A model generated the notes under the pieces. The model saw nothing but the letters and a program-made list of their open reading frames with translations. It was not told the DNA's origin and ran no database searches. From Bacilli bacterium (GTDB lineage: Bacteria; Bacillota_I; Bacilli_A; RF39; UBA660), in the NCBI GenBank assembly GCA_900752905.1, contig CAADWX010000019.1, positions 14,911 through 78,910 of the forward strand: a stretch of 64,000 bases of DNA, written 5' to 3'. The number at the start of each line of letters is the position of its first letter. Position 1 is the first letter of the stretch. Shown here piece after piece: positions 1 to 6,782 of this stretch. A program made the translations under genes and the position numbers.

Positions 1-621
1 GAAACAATATATGATTCAATCATTATTGTTCATGAATTGATGCATTATTTAAATCAACCATTAGATAAAAGAAGTGAAGTTAGTGATTTATTAACAGAAG
101 CTATTTCATATGGTGCTGAATTGATATTTTGTGAAGATTTAAAAAGTAAAAAATATAATCAAGATAAAGAGTTGCATTTTAAATGTTTAGAAAAAACTAC
201 ATATAGTTATGCATATAATATATACTATATATATAAAATAATTTATTTGTATAAACTTAAAGGTGATATAACAGAAGAAAAATATAATGAATTATATAAT
301 GACGATCAATATTTAAATACAATGCAAAAATATGAAGAATATGTTGAGAGACGTGGTTCAATTTTTCACGATACTTGGTACATGATTGGATTACCATTGG
401 CCATTTATTTATTAGAAGAATACAGAAAAAATAGTGATAATATTAAATATATACATCTTTTAAATGAGAATATAAATAATAAAAGTCTAGAAGAATGTCT
501 GAATATGATTGGTATAAATAGCATTGATGTTTTTAAAGAAAAAATCCAAAATTCCGTTGAAAGTTTTAAAAAATTAGTAGATGATATTTATTTAAAAGTA
601 GACATTCCCAGAAAAAAATAA
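1..621 (+). CDS. HExxH zinc metallopeptidase-like protein, N-terminus cut by window edge
   Basis: The frame is open from base 1, so the start lies upstream. Reading from base 1 gives HELMH at residues 11-15 of the visible part, the HExxH zinc-binding and catalytic motif, followed by TEAISYGAE. Glu33 or Glu40 of that stretch could be the third zinc ligand of a gluzincin-type peptidase. The remaining ~165 residues are predicted mostly helical with no membrane segment or signal visible. The spacing recalls M3-like peptidases but lacks their HExGH form, so I do not assign a family. It ends in a hairpin terminator. It lies in the accessory island, and its substrate is unknown. The motif is seen directly; peptidase activity is inference. 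Confidence 0.6.
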   Translation, partial: ETIYDSIIIVHELMHYLNQPLDKRSEVSDLLTEAISYGAELIFCEDLKSKKYNQDKELHFKCLEKTTYSYAYNIYYIYKIIYLYKLKGDITEEKYNELYNDDQYLNTMQKYEEYVERRGSIFHDTWYMIGLPLAIYLLEEYRKNSDNIKYIHLLNENINNKSLEECLNMIGINSIDVFKEKIQNSVESFKKLVDDIYLKVDIPRKK

Positions 622-655
622 TCATCGTACTAATTAAGTATAATGATTATTTTTT
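619..655 (+). terminator. Intrinsic terminator of the metallopeptidase gene
   Basis: AATAATCAT and ATGATTATT pair around a ~17-base centre that itself pairs partly, followed by eight T. It starts at the stop codon of the metallopeptidase gene and would also serve the remnant arriving on the other strand. Confidence 0.7.
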
Positions 656-1133
656 TTGTTATAAATAGTAAGATTTTTTTGATACTTTTCTAAAACTTTA
701 TACAAATCTAAATTCATACACTTTTCAGCCAATTCATTATCATCTTGTATTATGTTATTATCTATTAAATAATCAGAAATAATATTTGCTAATGGGTATT
801 GTAATAAATAATTTACAATATTATAAGGAACATCATATTTAATTATGGATTTAATTTTTTTATATCAATATCACTTTCTTCAATCGTTCCTTTTTGTCTA
901 AATAAATTTTCATAATATAATTCATTTTCAACTGCTTCTAACATTTTATTTTCAAAATATATTCTATTATTTGTTTTGGTAGAAATTAAGCCTTTATATT
1001 TTTCCCAATCGTAAACAGAACGAGTTAATCTATCTAATTTTAAAACAACAATAGTATTACATTTTTTATCTTTTATATCTTGTAATAATTCTTCAAAAGC
1101 AGGTCGATTATTTGATAAATTTTCTATAAATAT
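634..1133 (-). pseudogene. Serine recombinase catalytic-domain remnant joined to an unknown decayed protein
   Basis: On the minus strand an open frame from 1133 down to 843 begins right after a stop and has no start codon. It reads RPAFEELLQDIK, then IVVLKLDRLTRSVYDWEKY, which is the signature of the N-terminal catalytic domain of large serine recombinases (resolvase/invertase family). The catalytic serine end is missing. After about 40 residues the sequence stops resembling recombinase and continues in frame as an unknown segment (NKMLEAVENELYYENLF). Near 855-865 a frameshift moves the rest (YNIVNYLLQYPLANIISDYL) into another frame, which ends at 634. At least three lesions make this a dead gene. 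The recombinase part is well supported; the downstream part is unrecognised. Confidence 0.7.
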
Positions 1134-1139
1134 TTAGTT

Positions 1140-1337
1140 AGAATAGTTAAAAGCAAGAAAAGTAATATAATTAATAATAATTCTATGTGGCTCAATATAA
1201 GTTAAGTTCGTCTTGTCAATTTTTCTAATACTACCATTAATAATAGTTGGTTGTACTTTGGCAAAATCACATATAAATTCAATTTTCTTTTTTAGTGATT
1301 CTTCTAGTGAAATTTCTTATTTAATAATATTTACCAT
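1140..1337 (-). pseudogene. Decayed copy of the small protein encoded at 6259-6528
   Basis: Starting at 1337 (ATG after GAAAGGATGG) the frame hits TAA at codon 7, then continues open with LKKKIEFICDFAKV and NLTYIEPH. This aligns with LKRKIEMICKFAYV and NIAYVKPH in the intact 89-residue protein at 6259-6528. The C-terminal third is lost at the junction with the recombinase remnant. Both copies sit behind the same promoter-leader-terminator unit, so gene and leader were duplicated together. The function of the family is unknown; in this copy the gene lies just upstream of the recombinase remnant. Confidence 0.7.
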
Positions 1338-1381
1338 AGTTCCATCCTTTCTTTTTAAAGTAGGATAGTTTTCTAAAACAC

Positions 1382-1526
1382 AAAAAAAACTAATCCATTT
1401 CTAGATTAGTTATTTATCAAAACTCGAAAAGCTCGAACAGATTTCACTATGGAGCGAATCACATACAAGTTACGAACTTTGTTCCCTTTCTAAAATTATT
1501 ATATATAAAATATTATTAAAGTTCAA
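1382..1526 (-). promoter_or_regulatory. Promoter, structured leader and terminator upstream of the decayed small gene (copy 1)
   Basis: Read on the minus strand, a -35 TTGAAC (1521-1526) lies 17 bases from a -10 TATAAT (1498-1503). The transcript then carries GTTCGTAACTTGTATGTG and TTCGCTCCA, a TTCGAGCTTTTCGAG hairpin, and finally CTAATC...GGATTAG followed by eight T (1382-1409), an intrinsic terminator. The terminator lies about 45 bases before the ribosome site of the small gene. The same order recurs at 6557-6701. It is either an attenuator (leader RNA that decides whether transcription continues) or a self-contained ~110-nt small RNA. The ligand or trigger is unknown. Confidence 0.6.
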
Positions 1527-1594
1527 TGAGAATATGGAGTATTTTGCTATTTTATAGTATAATCTTATTAAATTATACTTTTTCGGAGGTAAAA

Positions 1595-2334
1595 ATGATA
1601 TTTGAAGTAACATAACAAAAAAATTTAAAAGAAATAAAGATACTATTTAATGATATAAGATTTTATATGGGAAATAGTGTATTAGATGGTGTCATGGGGA
1701 AAGCATTTGTAGATAATGTTAAAAATCCTAATATTGCTTTTTTAGTAGTTAGAAATTATTGTTTTATAAGTGGAAATATAGCTGATAAAGATTTAAAGAA
1801 TATTATTGATAAAAATTTTAAAGAATATATATTGATACTAAGCGATGACATTGCTAGCAAAATAGAAAAAATATATTCTCGCAATATACGAAAATTACAA
1901 AGATATTCTATAAAAAAAGAAGCAACATTTGATAAAGAAAATTTATATCGAATGATAAATAGTTTAGATAAAAAATTTGAAATTGCAAAAATAGATGAAA
2001 CTTTAGCTGATAATATAAAAAAATGAAATTTTTAAATATAACAGATAACTATAAAAAATATGGTATAGGTTTTTGCTGTATTTACAATGATGAAATAATT
2101 GGTGTAGCATCATCAAATATTTTTTATAAAGATGGTATTGAAGTTAATATAAAAGTAAAAGAAGATTATCGTAGGAAAGGAATTGCTACTGCATTGGCAT
2201 CAAGGCTTATTATAGAATGTTTAGATCAGAATAAAAAAATAAGTTGGGACGCAGCAAATACTAATTCTGTTGGTTTAGCACAAAAATTAGGATTCGAATA
2301 TGATTCAACATATAACACTTACAATTTTATTTAA
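1595..2334 (+). pseudogene. GNAT-family acetyltransferase, interrupted by a stop and a frameshift
   Basis: A good ribosome site (CGGAGGT) precedes ATG at 1595, but codon 7 is TAA. The frame then reads on through YMGNSVLDGVMGKAF to a TGA at 2024-2026, while the downstream part starts in the -1 frame at 2023 (MKFLNITDNYKKYGIGFCC). The two halves together look like one ~245-residue GNAT_acetyltran-type protein. The second half has the acetyl-CoA loop region RRKGIATALASRLI and the terminal NSVGLAQKLGF typical of GNAT enzymes. The junction is A-AAA-AAA-TGA, a classic slippery heptamer, so slippage could restore the second lesion but not the first. As separate genes the halves would be 119 and 103 residues. 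Confidence 0.75.
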
Positions 2335-2346
2335 GGAGAGTAAAAA

Positions 2347-3126
2347 ATGAATGATTTAGTTAATGAAATAGAAAAATTAATATGGAACTTGAATGAAAAT
2401 ATTTCAATTTTAATTAAAGATTTATCTTCGGAAAATGAAATATATAATTTAAATAGTACTGAAAAATTAGTATCTGCTTCAACAATTAAGGTACCTATAA
2501 TGCTTGCAATTTTTGAAGAAGTAAAAAGTGGAAAAGTAAATTTAAATGATACTATTCTAGTAACAAAAAATGATATCTTGGATGATACAGAGATATTTGA
2601 AAACGGTGAAAATTACTATTCAATAAATGAATTAATAAATTGGATGATAATCGAATCGGATAATACCGCCACAAACGTATTGTTAAAATATTTTGGTATG
2701 GAAAATATTAATAATTATATTATTAATGTTTTAAACATTAAAAACACATATGTGCAAAGGTATATGCTTGATGAAAAAGCAATAAAAAATGGATTAAATA
2801 ATTATATGAGCCAAAAAGATATGTTAGATATTTTTACTCTATTATTTAGTAAGAAGATATTAAATAACGAGTTATGTGAGAAAGCAATAAATATTTTATA
2901 TAATCAACGTTGTCAAAATCAAATAATGCGATATATCTTTGAACCTGTAAAATATGCCCACAAGACAGGTTCACTTGATTATTTAAGCCATGATGTTGGA
3001 GTTATGAACATTAAAGACAAATTATTTTATATAGGAATTTCTATATGGAATTCAAGTGATAAAGATGGAGATAAAAAACTAATTGGAAATATTGGTAAAA
3101 TAATTTATTATTATTTAAACCAATAG
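2347..3126 (+). CDS. Class A beta-lactamase-like serine hydrolase without signal peptide
   Basis: The 259-residue protein shows the penicillin-recognising serine hydrolase motifs in order: S45-T-I-K48 (SxxK, nucleophile and general base), S104-D105-N106 (SDN loop) and K206-T-G (KTG strand). An acidic residue in the omega-loop region (MLDEKA, about 141-146) could be the deacylating Glu. Length and motif spacing match class A beta-lactamases. Unlike secreted beta-lactamases it begins directly with MNDLVNEIEKL and shows no signal peptide or lipobox, so it would stay in the cytoplasm unless the start is wrong; no better upstream start is visible. A GGAGAG ribosome site 5' of the ATG, 12 bases after the acetyltransferase pseudogene, suggests they were once one transcript. 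Whether it hydrolyses beta-lactams is not shown by sequence. Confidence 0.8.
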   Translation: MNDLVNEIEKLIWNLNENISILIKDLSSENEIYNLNSTEKLVSASTIKVPIMLAIFEEVKSGKVNLNDTILVTKNDILDDTEIFENGENYYSINELINWMIIESDNTATNVLLKYFGMENINNYIINVLNIKNTYVQRYMLDEKAIKNGLNNYMSQKDMLDIFTLLFSKKILNNELCEKAINILYNQRCQNQIMRYIFEPVKYAHKTGSLDYLSHDVGVMNIKDKLFYIGISIWNSSDKDGDKKLIGNIGKIIYYYLNQ

Positions 3127-3132
3127 AATAAA

Positions 3133-3222
3133 AGGGGTTGGGATTTTAAGGGTTCTCACATATATGAATTTGTTCGGGAGTACAAATTCAGTGTTGGCTA
3201 GACACAAGTTTTACTCCCAGAT
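3133..3222 (+). other. Conserved pseudoknot-like element, copy A
   Basis: GAATTTGT (3166-3173) pairs perfectly with ACAAATTC (3182-3189). The loop between them carries GGGAGT, which can pair with ACTCCC at 3213-3218. Hairpin plus loop-downstream pairing is an H-type pseudoknot. Between them AGTGTTGGCTAGACAC can form a small stem. A second copy at 8734-8786 keeps both pairings, with one G-C turned into G-U. It lies 3' of a + strand gene and just before a bidirectional terminator. The family is not recognised. Confidence 0.5.
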
Positions 3223-3234
3223 TTAAAAATATAT

Positions 3235-3277
3235 AAAAAGAGGATTAAATTATTTTGATAAATTTTTCCTCTTTTTT
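3235..3277. terminator. Bidirectional terminator between the beta-lactamase-like gene and TnpV copy A
   Basis: AAAAAGAGGA and TCCTCTTTTTT pair, and the inner AAATTA/AAATTT adds further stem. The flanking A and T runs make it work on both strands. It is duplicated at 8803-8845. Confidence 0.75.
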
Positions 3278-3286
3278 GAAGATTAT

Positions 3287-3645
3287 TTATATAAAAACAT
3301 ATTCATTTAAGACAATTTCTTCTGCTGTATTTTTATAGGAGTTCATTAATTTTGTCCATTCCAATGGATTTAATTCTTTGTTTTTTTAGACAGTCTTTTA
3401 TCATTCTTAATATAATTTTCCATTAGTTCTTTATAATAATTCTCACAAGATTTACTTTCTAAAAGAAGATGATGGGTTAATTTATTTGTCATCAATAATG
3501 TCTCATAAAGTGCTTGCTTGTTTTGTGTAATAAAGTGTAATCTTAATATTCCATATCTTCCAAGTCTTCCATAATTTTCGCTTAAATATAAATCTGGTAA
3601 TAAATAATCTTCTTTTCTTGTATAAGTAACTTTCATTTTTATCAT
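3287..3645 (-). pseudogene. tnpV: TnpV family transposon-encoded protein, copy A (frameshifted)
   Basis: This copy matches the intact 121-residue TnpV-like protein at 8855-9220 almost residue for residue up to KNDKRLSKK. A one-base deletion in the A-rich stretch near 3388 then causes termination at 91 residues. The lost tail (ELNPLEWTKLMN, then YKNTAEEIVLNEYVFI) is still readable in the shifted frame down to 3287. Two residues of the other copy (EKG near position 21) are also collapsed. TnpV proteins are small accessory products of clostridial and Bacilli integrative and mobilisable elements, and their biochemical role is not established. Confidence 0.75.
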
Positions 3646-3840
3646 TCCTTTCTTTTTTTAATAGTGTTAACTAATTCATTTTTAGGTACTAATATTAAAA
3701 CATCTCATAGTTTTCCTCCTTTCATTAAAATTCGAGAAATATTAAAATACTTCTCATATGTTTCCTCACAAATAAGCAAAATGTATAGTCTAAAATTAAA
3801 ACTTTTTCAAAAATTGTGTAATTTCTTTAAAATTATACTT

Positions 3841-4063
3841 TTGATTATGTTCCTTAATATAAAATGACTTATTTGATATTTCATTAACTATGTATTCTAG
3901 TATTGTAAAAGCAGCAGGATATGTGATTTTGTATTCAGTAGGTATTATTACTTGTAAGTTGGTGTGTAAAATAGTTTTTATTTGCTCTAATTTAACTGTA
4001 TATTAAGATGTCAGTTAAATCTTTATTAGGTTTTAAATTTTCAATTACTTTAAATTCAAGCAT
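3841..4063 (-). pseudogene. Decayed copy of the 77-residue protein encoded at 9393-9626
   Basis: The start MLEFKVIEnLK with ribosome site AAAGGAGG (minus strand, ATG at 4063) is preserved. An 11-base deletion relative to copy B then shifts the frame within about 20 codons, and the stop corresponding to 9393 is lost. It is the upstream partner of TnpV copy A and decays with it. Between 3646 and 3841 only scraps of a further gene remain, notably the 3' end reading LILVPKNELVNTIKK in front of TnpV. Confidence 0.65.
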
Positions 4064-4139
4064 GAAAAAAGTCCTCCTTTCTGTGATAAGAGAACTTTTA
4101 AGTTTTATATAAAATAAAAACTTACGAACCATAATTAGT

Positions 4140-4193
4140 CCGTAAGTTGATTTTAAATGGAGCCCTTAAGGTTCTGGTAAAACAACCATTAAA
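4140..4193 (-). other. att-like boundary with degenerate tRNA-Gly fragment
   Basis: CCGTAAGTTGATTTTAAATG followed by GAGC differs at one base from the sequence abutting the intact tRNA-Gly at 9701-9724. Beyond TGGAGC, pieces of the tRNA remain out of register: CTTAAGGTTCTG and CCATTAAA match CTAAGGTTCTG and CCATTAAA of the tRNA, with the T-arm and anticodon arm deleted. A hairpin AACTTACG/CGTAAGTT (4119-4148) lies just inside. This is most simply an old integration boundary left at a damaged tRNA copy. There is no functional tRNA here. Confidence 0.5.
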
Positions 4194-4420
4194 AGCAACA
4201 ATTTATAGGTAGTAACAACTGCTAACTAAAATTAGTATAACATGATTTTAGTAAAATTAACCAACATTTTAATATTTTAAGTAAATAAAATGATATAATA
4301 GGAACTGAAAGACAAATAGTAATTTGATAAAATGTTAAAACTCTTTGACAAACTTCCAAAAAACTTATGTAGATATGTTAAATGCTAATAGTATATAATT
4401 TTTGTGAAAGGAGAAAAAGA
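4194..4420 (+). promoter_or_regulatory. Non-coding region with the promoter of the first XRE gene
   Basis: There is no open frame of note. A TTGACA at about 4353 and a TATAAT at about 4395 are candidate promoter elements, but they are not at an ideal distance from each other, so the exact promoter is unsure. The ribosome site GAAAGGAG precedes the ATG at 4421. Confidence 0.35.
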
Positions 4421-4987
4421 ATGAATTTAGGAGATAAAATTTTACAATTAAGAAAGAAAAATGGACTTTCGCAAGAACAATTAGGTGAAAAAGTAGATGT
4501 TACAAGACAAACTATTTCTAATTGGGAATTAGGTGAAACAACACCTAATCCAGAGCAATTAAAAAAAATGTCAAAAGCATTTAATGTTAGTGTTGATGAA
4601 ATCTTGGATAATGATTCAAAGGAGTTTTTAATGAACAAAATAAGTAATACAGAACGACTAGCAGGAATAATAATCAAAATATTAAAAGTAATAGGATTTG
4701 TATTCATTGGATATATTATATTTATGATAATTGCAGTGATTGGACTAGGAACTTATACAGTTGTTAAAAAAGATAATGCTAATGTGGAAAGTAGTGCGAC
4801 AACAATATGTTCTATTGATAATAAAAAGTATCAAATAGAATTTGGAACAAACAATTATTTTAAATGTAATAATTGTTCTAAAAAAATGTCAGATGAAATA
4901 AATGAGATTGTAGATTTTAACAATATTGACAATTCAATGATAAATATAGAAAATTATTTTAAAAATAATAATGGAACTTGTGAATAA
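4421..4987 (+). CDS. Membrane-anchored XRE family regulator with Cys-rich tail
   Basis: The start at 4421 is chosen for its ribosome site GAAAGGAGAAAAAG; an upstream in-frame codon at 4382 has none. Residues 1-65 form an XRE/Cro helix-turn-helix (LGEKVDVTRQTISNWELG). A single membrane segment follows at about 92-115 (IIIKILKVIGFVFIGYII and onward). The outer ~70 residues contain four or five cysteines, including C-x-x-C (KCNNCSKK). The build suggests a DNA-binding head tethered to the membrane with an extracytoplasmic sensor or lid. It stands alone behind its own promoter and is followed by an AAATTACAATTTATCGTT repeat. The target is unknown. Confidence 0.75.
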   Translation: MNLGDKILQLRKKNGLSQEQLGEKVDVTRQTISNWELGETTPNPEQLKKMSKAFNVSVDEILDNDSKEFLMNKISNTERLAGIIIKILKVIGFVFIGYIIFMIIAVIGLGTYTVVKKDNANVESSATTICSIDNKKYQIEFGTNNYFKCNNCSKKMSDEINEIVDFNNIDNSMINIENYFKNNNGTCE

Positions 4988-5083
4988 TTACAAATTACAA
5001 TTTATCGTTATGTTAAAAAGCATTGCTTGCGGCAACGGGTATTTTTATAATAAACTGAATTTGATGAAAGGAGAAAGTGTATT

Positions 5084-5599
5084 ATGTTAAAAGATAATTT
5101 AAAAATATTAAGAAAAAATAAAGGACTTTCACAAGAAGAATTAAGCATCAAATTACATGTTGTTAGACAAACAGTTTCAAAATGGGAATCAGGTTTATCT
5201 GTACCAGATGCTGAAATGTTAATGACTATATCAGAAATATTAGAAACACCCGTTAGTGAAATTCTAGGTGAAAGTATAGAAGAAAAAGAAAAAAATGATT
5301 TAAAAGTAATATCAGAAAAGTTAGAAGTCATTAATGAACAATTAGCAATGAAACAAAAGCAAAAAAGAAAAATGTTAGTTAATACATTAATAGTTGCTGA
5401 TGTATGTTTAATAATATTATTTATCTTATTAGCGATATTAGGAAGTCCATATCAATCATGGGATTATAGTGATCCAGAGTGGTCAGTAATTGGAACTTTA
5501 TGGCATTCGTTTGAATGGGTATATTTCAAAGTAGCTCCACTTATGGTTATTGTTATAACAGCAATACTTGGAATAATATTTGTTAAAAGAAATAAATAA
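5084..5599 (+). CDS. Membrane-anchored XRE family regulator, two membrane segments
   Basis: The 171-residue protein has an N-terminal XRE domain (LHVVRQTVSKWESGLSVPD, residues ~20-42), a short charged coiled linker (KVISEKLEVINEQLAMKQKQ) and two membrane segments at about 103-122 and 148-166. Ribosome site GAAAGGAGAAAGTG. It is the second of three similar regulators in the island, with its own 5' region (4988-5083) and a strong terminator. The proteins share the HTH-plus-membrane plan but their tails differ. The ligand and operator are unknown. Confidence 0.75.
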   Translation: MLKDNLKILRKNKGLSQEELSIKLHVVRQTVSKWESGLSVPDAEMLMTISEILETPVSEILGESIEEKEKNDLKVISEKLEVINEQLAMKQKQKRKMLVNTLIVADVCLIILFILLAILGSPYQSWDYSDPEWSVIGTLWHSFEWVYFKVAPLMVIVITAILGIIFVKRNK

Positions 5600-5617
5600 T
5601 AAATTACAATTTATCGT

Positions 5618-5650
5618 TGAGATCAACTTTAATAGTTGATCTTTTTTACT
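5618..5650 (+). terminator. Intrinsic terminator after the second XRE gene
   Basis: GATCAACT-TTAAT-AGTTGATC is followed by six T, a perfect 8-bp stem. Confidence 0.85.
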
Positions 5651-5658
5651 TTTTATAA

Positions 5659-5910
5659 ATAGGATGATTTCATATATAAATATTAGTATATGTGAAAAAG
5701 CAGGATAAGAAACTTGTGCAACTATACTAAACTTTTTCTTATTTCATAAGGGCTTAGTGTTACACAAGACTGATTTCGTACTTACGAAATTCAACCTACT
5801 TTGTAGGTTGATATTAGGATGATATGAAAGTTAAGCCTTATAAAATAAGAGTTTTAATATTTATAACATCATCCTATTTGGGTATTTTTTGTAAAATTTA
5901 TAGGATGATT
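5659..5910. repeat. Gene-less ~240-bp module with nested inverted repeats flanked by an 11-bp direct repeat
   Basis: ATAGGATGATT occurs at 5659-5669 and 5900-5910, flanking a segment with no gene. Inside, CTTATTTCATAAGGGCTTA (5738-5756) pairs with TTAAGCCTTATAAAATAAG (5831-5849). The enclosed part has two perfect hairpins, ATTTCGT-ACTT-ACGAAAT and TCAACCTAC-TTT-GTAGGTTGA. AGGATGAT (5817-5824) can pair with ATCATCCT (about 5868-5875) just before a T-run. It could be a miniature mobile element with a target duplication or a structured non-coding RNA. The pairings are seen directly; the role is not known. Confidence 0.5.
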
Positions 5911-5950
5911 AAAGACTAACATAATTTTGGCTATGTTAGTCTTTCTTTTT
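5911..5950. terminator. Bidirectional terminator
   Basis: AAAGACTAACATA and TATGTTAGTCTTT pair around ATTTTGGC and are followed by CTTTTT. The minus-strand remnant at 5931-6230 ends inside it. Confidence 0.8.
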
Positions 5951-6230
5951 CTAATTTATCAAATAGTTTCTTATAAATTTCTTTCTCATCTTTATCTTTA
6001 AACATAGATAAGTCTAAAGTAATAACACCTAATTTAAAATTATCTTTTTTTCTCTTATCTCCAATACCAATTAATCTAATTATTTTTTCAGCATCGTTAT
6101 TTTGAGTATAATTAAATCTTTTTTCTTTTTCATCAATCTCACTTATATAATAGTTTAATTTATAATCTCCAACATATTTTTCTAATCTTTTAAAATAATC
6201 TTCTGCTTCCTTTATTGGTTTTATATTGTA
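5931..6230 (-). pseudogene. C-terminal remnant of an unknown protein
   Basis: A 99-codon open frame on the minus strand starts right after a TGA (6231-6233) without any start codon. It reads KPIKEAEDYFKRLEKYVG, then NNDAEKIIRLIGIGDKRK and LGVITLDLSMFKDKDEKE before its stop in the terminator. Absence of a start and its position behind the small gene at 6259 make it a 5'-deleted gene. I do not recognise the family. Confidence 0.5.
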
Positions 6231-6258
6231 TCATTTATTTTTAGTTTGTCAAACCATA

Positions 6259-6528
6259 TTAGTTCATTTTTAAGTATTGTTCTAAATCTTTAAACTTAAT
6301 TTTGTTATTATAACCGTTTATAAAGACATTTTCACTATCTTCAAATATTAAGTAGTCATTGCCTTTAACTTTCAAAATATGGGGTTTTACATAGGCTATA
6401 TTAGTATTTTTAAGATTTATAATATATCCATTAGTAAAGGAATATTCCACATAAGCAAACTTACATATCATTTCAATCTTTCTTTTTAATTTTTCACTTA
6501 TTACAAGTTTTTTAGTTTCTATTGTCAT
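6259..6528 (-). CDS. Small protein of unknown function behind a duplicated leader RNA
   Basis: The 89-residue protein has no membrane segment. It has a basic helical N-half (LVISEKLKRKIEMICKF) and a beta-rich C-half. A strong ribosome site (GAAAGGAAAG) precedes the ATG at 6528. Its homologue at 1140-1337 is a pseudogene, and both follow the same promoter, structured leader and terminator, so the pair is a mobile regulatory-plus-gene unit. In the other copy a serine recombinase remnant follows, which suggests a role as recombinase accessory factor or regulator; that is inference only. Confidence 0.65.
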   Translation of the reverse strand: MTIETKKLVISEKLKRKIEMICKFAYVEYSFTNGYIINLKNTNIAYVKPHILKVKGNDYLIFEDSENVFINGYNNKIKFKDLEQYLKMN

Positions 6529-6556
6529 AACTCATCACTTTCCTTTCTTAAATAAC

Positions 6557-6701
6557 AAAAAAACTAACTATTTCTAGTTAGCATTTATTACTTAAACTCG
6601 AAAAGTTCGAGTTCCCTATCAATCTGGAGCGAAGCACATACAAGTTACGAACTAAGTTCTCTTTCTAAAAATATTATATACAAAATTTTCACGAATTTCA
6701 A
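6557..6701 (-). promoter_or_regulatory. Promoter, structured leader and terminator upstream of the 89-residue protein (copy 2)
   Basis: Minus strand: -35 TTGAAA (6696-6701), 17-base spacer, -10 TATAAT (6673-6678). The leader has GTTCGTAACTTGTATGTG and TTCGCTCCA (matching copy 1 with a single difference), the hairpin AACTCGAA-CTTTTCGAGTT, then CTAACTA-GAAA-TAGTTAG and seven T (6557-6582), a perfect intrinsic terminator. That terminator ends about 15 bases before the ribosome site of the gene. The stem sequences differ from copy 1 while base pairing is kept, which favours selection on RNA structure. Confidence 0.65.
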
Positions 6702-6782
6702 TGAAAGTATATAAAGTTTTCAAATTAAATGATATAATTTGTTTAAAATTGCAAATAACTTATTTTAAGGATGTGATTATAT

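Noticed and set aside
1450..1485. tRNA-like 3' end (TTCG loop, terminal CGCTCCA) in the duplicated leader
   Set aside because: The T-loop lacks the conserved A58, no matching 5' acceptor half exists, and the anticodon arm is absent. I treat it as leader sequence.
3664..3867. 67-codon + strand frame with no domain
   Set aside because: It is antisense to the decayed TnpV module; copy B has no equivalent intact frame and no ribosome site precedes it.
5770..5800. CTGA...GAAA resembling a hammerhead ribozyme core
   Set aside because: The CUGAUGA core is not present and the stems do not close in the required order.
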